DNA of 64,000 nt, from NCBI GenBank assembly GCA_964469565.1, contig CAYXZD010000001.1:1-64000 (forward strand). Reading direction: 5' to 3'. The notes beneath the pieces are model-generated. The model did not search any database. It worked only from the letters and a program-made list of their open reading frames with translations, and was not told the DNA's origin. How positions within the stretch are numbered: the stretch's first letter is position 1; the number at the start of each line of letters is the position of its first letter. The stretch is from GCA-2720975 sp964469565 (GTDB lineage Bacteria > Planctomycetota > UBA1135 > GCA-002686595). Made by a program: the position numbers and the translations under genes. This document shows positions 1 to 7,283 of this stretch, piece by piece.

Positions 1-65
1 GTTGACCCGGTGTTGACCCGGTGTTGACCCGGTGTTGACCCGGTGTTGACCCGGTGTTGACCCAG
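1..65. repeat. 11-bp tandem repeat, about six copies, cut by the window edge
   Basis: The unit GTTGACCCGGT is repeated head to tail from base 1 with no mismatch in the first five copies; the sixth decays into unique sequence at about base 65. The array may extend left of the window. It lies about 26 bp beyond the stop codon of the leftward lamin-tail gene, so it is in that gene's 3' flank. Confidence 0.95.
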
Positions 66-90
66 GGTCGATCCAGAGTCCAGCTCGGGC

Positions 91-3000
91 CTACTCAGCT
101 CCGTTGCCGGCCCACCGATTGGGTTGCAGCGGCGTTGCTTGGGGAAGGGGGCAGAAGGGTCCCTCGCCATTGGGCATGCGCCCGAGGGACCGGTCCTGCC
201 CGATAGGTCCGAATGTCACACTGTCGATGAGGAGCGTCCCTGTGTTTGGGGGGCCGCTCAGGTGAAGTTCTTCTCCGTTGGCCGAGAGCTTGAAGTTGGC
301 GTGCAAGGGCCCCTGGGATTGATCTTCATCCAACCAAACCAGAAGCATTCCCTTGGCGGGAACCACAGTCCCGGGTGGAAACCGCCACTTGTCTGGGCGC
401 GACCCATCATCGGAAAGGGCCCAACCACTGAGATCGACGTCCGCTGCTTGCGTGTTGATGAGTTCCGCCCAATCGTCACTCTCCCCGGCCTCATCGAGCA
501 GGGTGTTCTTGTTGGACGCCTGCAGTTCGTTGATGCGCACGCTGATGTCCACGATGAAATCTCCGCGCTCTAGGGCACTCCATTCACTACCGTCGAAGGA
601 TCGGGCCAAGACCGATCTCGTGGGGCCGGTGAGTGTGAAGGGGGCGCTGTAAACGAGGGCGCTGGGATTGAGGACCCCACCTTCGAGGCGTGGGTCGCTG
701 CCATCGAGGGTGTAGTAGGTGGTCGCGCCGGTTGGGGTGCTTAGGCTGATCGCAGTCTGGGAGGACACAGCCCCTCCGTACTGGGAGAGCAGTGGGGCAT
801 CGATGGTGGGATAGAGCTGGGGCTGGACATTGCGGAGCTGGGCGAGGAGAACACCCGATCGCATGGGGAAGTAGTTGTTGAGGAGACGATCGCGCTCCAC
901 GATCCAGTCACTTGGCATGACGGCGCCGGGGCTGTGCCAGTAGTTTCCCCAGCGGGCGTACTCCAAGATAATGGCCGGCCAGATTTCATTGGCTCGTCGG
1001 TAGTACAAAGTGGCGGGGGCATTCCGCTCTGGATAGGTGGGGTCATAGATCGTACCCGGGGTGGTGAAGTCCGGGTCAACGTACAGAGCCCCATGAAAGA
1101 GTTCCTTGTGGGCGAGGTCGGCAAAGAGCATGCGCCATTCAGCGTTGACGCGTAGGTAGTTGTAAAAGTACGTGATGTCCCCGATCCACGTGGAAGTTCG
1201 GTCTGTGCGGTCATAAAAACCGTCGCCTACAGATGTCGCTGCACCGCCCCAGTGGAGGACCGTTTCTGCGTCCCATGAATGCCAACGAAACACACCCTCT
1301 GGGTTTGTGTCGGTGAAGTCTCCTGATAGGCGTGAGTGAGAAGTGCCGCGCCAATTGTTCTGGGGCCAATCGGTGTTGCCGCCAAAGTAATTCAAGAGCA
1401 AGTAGCGAGCATAGCTGCCTACATCGAACCATTGGCCAAACTCTTCATAGGCACTTTGTCCCTGCCACATGTCTGATGTGTCCAACCCATTGGCTGCAAT
1501 GGCGACCGCCGTCTTCCAGGCGCCGGGTGCATAGGGGTCATTCCAGTCGTTGCTGTTGCCCTCCTGCAGTGCACCTTCTTTCACATAATCGTACTCAGAC
1601 GGGCTGCCACCCCCATTTCCCGATGCGAATTGTTCATTGATGCGTTCGTGAATGTTGTAGACGCCCCAGTACAACCCGTTCAGATAGACATGCGCCGGCC
1701 GTCCCTGGGGGGCGAGGTCATCCATATCGTTTTGAACGTCACTGATAAACTGGTCTCGCAGTCCTTGTGCGTGAATCTTATTCTTGGTCGACGTCTTTGA
1801 GTTGGGAGCGTTCTGATTGCCCGCCTCCAGCAGGATGTGGTCAAAGCTCTGGATGGAGCCGTCAAACAGGTTGGCCTTGAGCTTGCGGGGCCCATAATTG
1901 CCGTTGAAGGACAACAGGATCGAGAGCTGGTTACGAATGGCCGGGACCGTGCTGGAGGCCCCTTGAATCGATGCCCGGCAGTCAATCTGAAATGGTTGCA
2001 ACTCATCATCGCCGAACCACTCCAAAGAGGCAGCCCGCTGCCAGTCCTTACCGATCCGGTCGGAATTGCTGTAGATTCCGGCCACCGGGCCCGTGGAACC
2101 GTCCCCGAACCAATCTGCCCTGTCCATGGTCACGCTAACACTTGGGATGGCTTGTAGCGCTTGCTCGAGTTGAGCAGTGCTGAACGCAGCTAGAACCGCG
2201 GGGTCGAGCCCATACCATGCACCTGGACGAGTGCCGCCCTGGTCCCAATTGGTGCCGTCTTCTTCAATCCATTCAGCGGGGAAACCATTGGCGAGGGCAC
2301 GGGCGTCACTCTGTGCGAGTACGTCCGCACTGAACAGAAAGGTCGAGGTGGCGACCGGGGAGGGTGCCATCTGGGTGACCTTCGCCCAAGCTCTTAGCGT
2401 AGTCGTGGTGCTGACCTGGATGGGGCCGGTGTAGGTGCTGGCATTGCCCGCACCCGGATGGGATCCATCAAGGGTGAACTCAATGATCGCAGCGGCATGG
2501 GGGTGAGCGAGTTGCAGCGAGAAAGGCTGTGTCTGGTGCCCGCGTTCTTGGGAGACTTGCAGTGGCGCGAGCTCCGCAAAACGGTCACCATTGGGTTGGC
2601 CGGGGCTGGGGGGAGAGAAAAACCCCTCACCGCCGGTTGTGTCCTTGAGGCCAAATGAAATATCAGTGCTCTGGAGCGGAAAGGCGAGGTAGGAGCTTTC
2701 AACGGTCACCCCGTCTGGTCGGGTGAGGCACAGGTCTTCGCCCGTTTGTGAGAGTTTGAAGTTTGTGTGCAGCTCGCCCTTGTCCCGATCCTTGCCGGAC
2801 GCAAACACCACGATTCCCGTCCCAGGAGTCAGGACTGTCGTAGGCATTCTCCATTGAACGAGGTCACCTGCGTTATCCGAAAGGTACCAGCCGTCTAGGT
2901 CGACGGGGTTGGCGCCACTGTTCCAGATTTCAATCCAATCGCTGGTCTGACCGTCTTCATCCTCGAGCCCGTCACGGTTCGAGGCTACGAATTCGCTGAG

Positions 3001-3120
3001 GTAGACATCCCCATGCGGGCCCCGCAAGGCAGGGGACGGCGCGGGGTTAGAAGCGGCGCCTGGACACATCCAAAGGAGTGACCCATAGAGCACGAGCGCA
3101 GTACGAGTTGGGGATATCAT
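91..3120 (-). CDS. Secreted lamin-tail / CotH-like protein with chitobiase C-terminal-type modules
   Basis: A protein of 1009 residues starting at ATG with an N-terminal signal sequence (hydrophobic residues about 8-23, likely cleavage after GAAS). Domain order as I read it: a lamin-tail domain at about 38-150 (SEFVASN, SDWIEIWN), a chitobiase/hexosaminidase C-terminal-like module at about 195-265 (FTLDGSHP), a CotH-like region at about 330-690 (LNGLYWGVYNIHERINE), a second FTLDGSDP-type module at about 790-860, and a second lamin-tail domain at about 875-1000. This modular plan is known from large secreted proteins of planctomycetes and relatives. Whether the CotH part is an active kinase I cannot tell. 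It stands alone, with an 11-bp tandem array beyond its stop and a gene-free stretch upstream. Confidence 0.85.
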   Translation of the reverse strand: MISPTRTALVLYGSLLWMCPGAASNPAPSPALRGPHGDVYLSEFVASNRDGLEDEDGQTSDWIEIWNSGANPVDLDGWYLSDNAGDLVQWRMPTTVLTPGTGIVVFASGKDRDKGELHTNFKLSQTGEDLCLTRPDGVTVESSYLAFPLQSTDISFGLKDTTGGEGFFSPPSPGQPNGDRFAELAPLQVSQERGHQTQPFSLQLAHPHAAAIIEFTLDGSHPGAGNASTYTGPIQVSTTTTLRAWAKVTQMAPSPVATSTFLFSADVLAQSDARALANGFPAEWIEEDGTNWDQGGTRPGAWYGLDPAVLAAFSTAQLEQALQAIPSVSVTMDRADWFGDGSTGPVAGIYSNSDRIGKDWQRAASLEWFGDDELQPFQIDCRASIQGASSTVPAIRNQLSILLSFNGNYGPRKLKANLFDGSIQSFDHILLEAGNQNAPNSKTSTKNKIHAQGLRDQFISDVQNDMDDLAPQGRPAHVYLNGLYWGVYNIHERINEQFASGNGGGSPSEYDYVKEGALQEGNSNDWNDPYAPGAWKTAVAIAANGLDTSDMWQGQSAYEEFGQWFDVGSYARYLLLNYFGGNTDWPQNNWRGTSHSRLSGDFTDTNPEGVFRWHSWDAETVLHWGGAATSVGDGFYDRTDRTSTWIGDITYFYNYLRVNAEWRMLFADLAHKELFHGALYVDPDFTTPGTIYDPTYPERNAPATLYYRRANEIWPAIILEYARWGNYWHSPGAVMPSDWIVERDRLLNNYFPMRSGVLLAQLRNVQPQLYPTIDAPLLSQYGGAVSSQTAISLSTPTGATTYYTLDGSDPRLEGGVLNPSALVYSAPFTLTGPTRSVLARSFDGSEWSALERGDFIVDISVRINELQASNKNTLLDEAGESDDWAELINTQAADVDLSGWALSDDGSRPDKWRFPPGTVVPAKGMLLVWLDEDQSQGPLHANFKLSANGEELHLSGPPNTGTLLIDSVTFGPIGQDRSLGRMPNGEGPFCPLPQATPLQPNRWAGNGAE

Positions 3121-3584
3121 GGGTAGGGGGCCCTGCAGGGGTGTAGCCCGTTATCAGTCTACGGACTGGCCCCGTAATTGGCATTCTACAAAAAACCAAT
3201 AATCAGGCGATTCTTGGCCACCAAGTGCAAATTCGGGTCGCCGAGGGTCCCGATGGTGCAGGATCTGGATAGTCCCTCGGGGTTTGTCGCCTGCTGTACA
3301 GCGTTTCTCGGGCAGCCCTGATCCTGGGTGTACGGCATGTCGATTGCAGGGCCCTGTACGCCGACAGGGCTGCCGGGAGTCGGAGGGGACTCGATCAGCG
3401 AGTGGGCCGTTGCTCGTGGCTCGGCGGACACGGGGAACCCACGTTCACCGGCGATCCAGTGGCCCAGACTGGCCCGTCTAGCTTGCTTCGAACATGGCTA
3501 GCTCGTCTCGATGACAAGGGGCCTAGACGACCCCGGGCGACCGAGGCGATCTGAATCAGGCCCCTCGACGTGGGGGATCTGCAG
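3121..3584. other. Gene-free interval with a long inverted repeat
   Basis: Between the start of the lamin-tail gene and the end of ettA I find no convincing gene; the open frames here have no recognisable content. The notable feature is a 10-bp perfect inverted repeat, GGCAGCCCTG at 3311-3320 and CAGGGCTGCC at 3365-3374, enclosing 44 bases. An outer CTC/GAG pairing (3307-3309 with 3377-3379) could extend the stem. It may be a structured leader of the lamin-tail mRNA, the end of the ettA transcript, or a small RNA; none is shown. Confidence 0.6.
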
Positions 3585-5258
3585 CTAGCTGCGCGAGAAC
3601 CTGCGGTGGGGTCCCTTGCGTGCGTCGATGTCCTCGCCCTGGCTGAGCTTCCATTCTTTATACGAGTCGTAATCGCCGTGATGAAACACGACCCGTCCAT
3701 CCCCTTCGAAGGCCAAGATATGGGTGGCGACTCGGTTCAGGAAGTACCGATCGTGAGTCACGATGATCATGGATCCCGGATAGTGTTGAATCGCTTCCTC
3801 CAAGACACGCAGAGTGTCGAGGTCGAGGTCGTTGGTGGGCTCGTCCATGATGACGAGGTTGGCGGGTTCGCGCAGCATCTTGGCTAGCAAGACGCGGTTT
3901 CGCATCCCCCCGGAACACTCGGAGAGGGGGCGCTGTTGGTCTTCTCCTCGGAAATTGAAACGCGCGACGTAGGCGCGGGAGTCGATCGTGCGGTTTCCAA
4001 AGGGCAGCACTTCGTTGCCATCCGTGATGTTGTTGAAAACAGTGTCATCGTCGTCGAGCACAGTACGACTCTGATCAATGAAGCTCATTTCCACGGTAGA
4101 GCCCAAAACAGACTCGCCCTTATCGGGAGACTCCATGCCCATGATGATCTTCATCAATGTGGACTTGCCTAATCCGTTGGCACCAATGACTCCCAGCTTG
4201 GCCTGGGGCTCGAGTGTAAACGACAGGTCTTCAAACAAACTGCGACCGTCATATCCCTTGGATAGATCCCTGATTTCCAATACCTTGTCGCCCAAGCGTG
4301 GGCCAGGCGGGATGCGCAGGTCCAACGACTCGGCCTGCTCCTCCGCACGGGCCTCGGCAGCGAGGTCTTGGTAGCGCTTGAGGCGAGCTTTGGATTGGGT
4401 GGTTCGCGCGCTGGGGGTGCGGCGAATCCACTCGAGCTCACGTGCCAAGACCTTGTTGCGAGCCACATCCGCCTTGCGTTTGAGGTCGAGCATGCGCTGT
4501 TTTTGCTCCAAGTACATGGAGTAGTTGCCTTCGTAAGGCTTGCCTTGTCCGCGCTCAATCTCGAGCATCCACCCTACGACGTTGTCGAGGAAATACCGGT
4601 CGTGGGTCACGAGGATGACTGTTCCCTCGTAGTCGGCGAGGTGTTGTTCAAGCCAAGCGATGGACTCTGCATCGAGGTGGTTGGTGGGTTCATCGAGCAG
4701 CAGAATGTCGGGGTGGTCCAACAGCAGCTGGCAGAGGGCCACTCGACGGGCCTCGCCTCCCGAGAGGGTCGCCACATCTCGATCGAGAGGCGGCACCTGG
4801 AGGGCGTGCGCGGCTTGTTCCAGCCGGCTGTCCAGATCCCAGATCCCCTTCGTATCCATTTCGTGTTGGAGGTGGTCGTACTCTGCGGAGAGCTTTTCCG
4901 CTTCGGAGCCCTCGGCCTCACCCATGAGGGTCATGACCTCGTAGTAGCGGGCTTCGATGGCGCGCAGGTGCTCCACGGCGATGTTGATATTGCCTGCCAC
5001 ATCAAGGGTGGGATCGAGCTTGGGTTCCTGTTTGAGGTAACCCACCGAAACATCGCCCACAGGCTTTGCTGTGCCTTCAAACTGGGTCTCTTCTCCGGCG
5101 ATGATGCGCAGCAAGGTTGTCTTGCCCGCACCGTTGAGGCCGATCAGGCCGATCTTGGCACCCTCGAAAAAGGACAGGGTGATCCCGGAGAGGATTTCGC
5201 GTTGCTCGTAGAACTTGTGTAGGTCTTGGAGCTGGTAGATGATTTTGTCGTCAGCCAT
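3585..5258 (-). CDS. ettA: ABC-F ATPase EttA (energy-dependent translational throttle A)
   Basis: The product is 557 residues from the ATG at 5258, close to the usual 555 of EttA. An open frame continues 158 residues upstream but has no EttA homology and runs over the divergent ALDH start, so I set the start at MADDKIIYQL. Two ABC domains are visible: Walker A GLNGAGKTT and GANGLGKST, signatures LSGGEARR and CSGGMRNR (the first Leu of the second is Cys), Walker B LLLDEPTNHLD and VIMDEPTNDLD. The family-diagnostic stretches IPPGPRLGDKVLE and SRAYVARFNFRG separate EttA from Uup. ABC-F proteins of this class bind the ribosomal E site and gate translation according to ATP/ADP. It is a single gene, divergent from the aldehyde dehydrogenase. 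Confidence 0.95.
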   Translation of the reverse strand: MADDKIIYQLQDLHKFYEQREILSGITLSFFEGAKIGLIGLNGAGKTTLLRIIAGEETQFEGTAKPVGDVSVGYLKQEPKLDPTLDVAGNINIAVEHLRAIEARYYEVMTLMGEAEGSEAEKLSAEYDHLQHEMDTKGIWDLDSRLEQAAHALQVPPLDRDVATLSGGEARRVALCQLLLDHPDILLLDEPTNHLDAESIAWLEQHLADYEGTVILVTHDRYFLDNVVGWMLEIERGQGKPYEGNYSMYLEQKQRMLDLKRKADVARNKVLARELEWIRRTPSARTTQSKARLKRYQDLAAEARAEEQAESLDLRIPPGPRLGDKVLEIRDLSKGYDGRSLFEDLSFTLEPQAKLGVIGANGLGKSTLMKIIMGMESPDKGESVLGSTVEMSFIDQSRTVLDDDDTVFNNITDGNEVLPFGNRTIDSRAYVARFNFRGEDQQRPLSECSGGMRNRVLLAKMLREPANLVIMDEPTNDLDLDTLRVLEEAIQHYPGSMIIVTHDRYFLNRVATHILAFEGDGRVVFHHGDYDSYKEWKLSQGEDIDARKGPHRRFSRS

Positions 5259-5607
5259 TTGGCAGAAGAGAATAGCGTCCGCGGCGGAGAGGGGAAGTGC
5301 TCGTGAGCGGCAAGCGAGCGAATCGGTGCGGACTCTGGCCGGGCCAACGGCCCTAAGGCCTTGGGGGGCACACAATGCTAGCGGGGCCTTCGCGCTCAAA
5401 CCCACTCCTAGGCAGGCATGCACCCACGGCAGACTGCTGGCACGGGCCCGCTGGGGAGGGTGTCCCCGGGGAATGGCAGATTGGCCCGGGCCGCCTCGCA
5501 CCGAGTCTGGGTGTGCGCTATCCTGTCCGCCGAATCTGAGCCCCGCTAGGTGGGGCTCGCAACCCACCCCGTGACCCCTTGCAGGCCCACCACACCTGGC
5601 ACACCCC
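5259..5607. other. Divergent intergenic region ettA / ALDH, no gene seen
   Basis: About 350 bases separate the ettA start from the ALDH start. No conserved reading frame, RNA gene or clear promoter consensus was found; both promoters should lie here. The ALDH ATG is preceded by a pyrimidine-rich CACCCC context without a Shine-Dalgarno match. Confidence 0.6.
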
Positions 5608-7116
5608 ATGGACTTCCTAAAAGAACTCGGTATCGAGGAAATCAACTCCGGCGCATACAACGGGCAGTGGCTTGAGACCACGGGGCCCCTTCTGGAATCC
5701 AAGAACCCTGCCACGGGTGAGGTGATTGCCAAGGTGCGTCAGGCGACGGCGAGTGAATACGAGGTCTGCGCCGCTGCCGCACAGGAGGCCTTCCTGCGCT
5801 GGCGTGAGGTCCCTGCACCGAAGCGTGGTGAGATCGTTCGCCGTTTAGGCAATGCCATGCGAGAGAAGAAGGACGCCCTTGGGAAGCTCATCACCTTGGA
5901 GATGGGCAAGCTTCTCCAGGAGGGTTGGGGCGAAGTTCAGGAGGCCATCGACATCGCAGACTTTGCCGTGGGCCAGTCACGGATGCTCTATGGTCTCTCC
6001 ATGCATTCCGAGCGCCCCGGCCATGCCATGCGCGAGCAGTGGCACCCGCTCGGAGTGGTGGGCTGCGTCACCGCGTTCAATTTCCCCATGGCCGTCTGGG
6101 CCTGGAACTCCATGTTGGCCTTGATTTGCGGTGATGCGATGCTCTGGAAGCCATCCAGCCAGACACCACTCTGCGCAGTAGGCCTCACCAACGTCTGCCG
6201 TCCGGTCTTGGAAGAGGAGGGCTTTGGTGCGTTGATCGGTTTGGTGGTGGGCTCGGGCCGCGAAGTGGGTCAGCGCTTGCTGGAAGACCCGCGCATGCCC
6301 CTCGTTTCATTCACAGGCTCCACCCACGTTGGGCGTGGCGTGGCGAGTACGGTGGCGGGCCGATTCGGTCGTACAATCCTCGAGCTGGGTGGCAACAATG
6401 CCATCGTGTTGATGCCCGATGCGGATCTTGAAATGGCGATTCCGGCCATCGTCTTTGGTGCGGTGGGGACCGCTGGCCAGCGCTGCACCTCAACCCGCCG
6501 ACTCCTTGTGCACGCCTCCATTGCAGAAGATGTGCAGAACAGGCTCGTGAGCGCCTATGAGCAGATCCGCATCGGGGATCCCTCTGAGGAAAGCACCCTG
6601 TGCGGGCCCTTGATCGACTCTGCTGCATTGGACGCAATGATGAACGCCCTGGACAAGGTGCGCGCCAGTGGGGGCGAGGTGATCTACGGTGGTGAACGCG
6701 TTGCCCTAGAGGGTGGTCACTACGTGAAACCCGCCATTGTGCGTGCGGAGAACCACTGGGATGTGGTCCAGGAAGAGACCTTCGCACCCATCCTGTACAT
6801 CATTGTGTGCGACGACCTCGACGATGCATTGGCCAAGCACAACGGCGTGCCCCAGGGCCTGTCTTCGTCCATCTTCACGATGAACATGCGCTCAGCTGAG
6901 CGCTTTCTCTCACCGGCGGGATCGGACTGCGGTATCGCGAACGTCAACATCGGCACGTCGGGGGCCGAGATCGGAGGGGCGTTCGGTGGCGAGAAGGAGA
7001 CCGGCGGCGGTCGTGAATCGGGTTCGGATGCGTGGAAGGTCTACATGCGCCGCCAAACCAACACGGTCAACTGGTCCGCCGAGTTACCCCTCGCTCAGGG
7101 CATCAAGTTCTTCTAA
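5608..7116 (+). CDS. ALDH7-family aldehyde dehydrogenase (antiquitin / piperidine-6-carboxylate dehydrogenase type)
   Basis: A 502-residue NAD(P)-dependent aldehyde dehydrogenase. Catalytic Cys293 lies in GQRCTSTRR and the general base Glu259 in LELGGNN; the Rossmann region shows AFNFPMAVW and SFTGSTHVGRG. The C-terminal run GGAFGGEKETGGGRESGSD followed by an SAELPLAQGIKFF ending is typical of the ALDH7 (antiquitin) subfamily, whose known substrate is 2-aminoadipate semialdehyde / piperideine-6-carboxylate in lysine breakdown. No other lysine-catabolic gene is nearby. It sits about 3 kb from box genes, so a role on the pathway semialdehyde (normally BoxD) is conceivable but unsupported. Its stop codon lies inside a 16-bp tandem duplication. 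Confidence 0.9.
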   Translation: MDFLKELGIEEINSGAYNGQWLETTGPLLESKNPATGEVIAKVRQATASEYEVCAAAAQEAFLRWREVPAPKRGEIVRRLGNAMREKKDALGKLITLEMGKLLQEGWGEVQEAIDIADFAVGQSRMLYGLSMHSERPGHAMREQWHPLGVVGCVTAFNFPMAVWAWNSMLALICGDAMLWKPSSQTPLCAVGLTNVCRPVLEEEGFGALIGLVVGSGREVGQRLLEDPRMPLVSFTGSTHVGRGVASTVAGRFGRTILELGGNNAIVLMPDADLEMAIPAIVFGAVGTAGQRCTSTRRLLVHASIAEDVQNRLVSAYEQIRIGDPSEESTLCGPLIDSAALDAMMNALDKVRASGGEVIYGGERVALEGGHYVKPAIVRAENHWDVVQEETFAPILYIIVCDDLDDALAKHNGVPQGLSSSIFTMNMRSAERFLSPAGSDCGIANVNIGTSGAEIGGAFGGEKETGGGRESGSDAWKVYMRRQTNTVNWSAELPLAQGIKFF

Positions 7117-7140
7117 GCACCGGGTCTTCTAAGCACCGGG
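7109..7140. repeat. 16-bp tandem duplication spanning the ALDH stop codon
   Basis: TCTTCTAAGCACCGGG occurs twice in direct succession (7109-7124, 7125-7140). The first copy contains the TAA of the dehydrogenase. The same pair recurs after the assembly gap at 7264-7295, where the second copy carries the stop (CTA on this strand) of the convergent lipoprotein gene. With a single copy the two convergent stop codons would overlap in CTAA. Confidence 0.9.
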
Positions 7141-7163
7141 CAATTCTTGCAGCATGGCCAGCA

Positions 7164-7263
7164 NNNNNNNNNNNNNNNNNNNNNNNNNNNNNNNNNNNNN
7201 NNNNNNNNNNNNNNNNNNNNNNNNNNNNNNNNNNNNNNNNNNNNNNNNNNNNNNNNNNNNNNN
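7164..7263. other. Assembly gap (100 N) flanked by a 55-bp direct repeat
   Basis: The 55 bases before the gap (7109-7163) are identical to the 55 after it (7264-7318). This is the pattern of two contig ends that overlap but were joined by an arbitrary 100-N spacer, or of a longer tandem repeat that could not be assembled. The true distance between the two convergent genes is therefore unknown and may be only a few bases. Confidence 0.9.
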
Positions 7264-7283
7264 TCTTCTAAGCACCGGGTCTT

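Noticed and set aside
4368..5222. A 284-residue plus-strand frame
   Set aside because: It is the antisense of the conserved EttA coding sequence and its composition is that of a shadow frame.
5259..5732. N-terminal extension of EttA by 158 residues
   Set aside because: It has no EttA homology, crosses the divergent ALDH start, and the ATG at 5258 gives the standard length.
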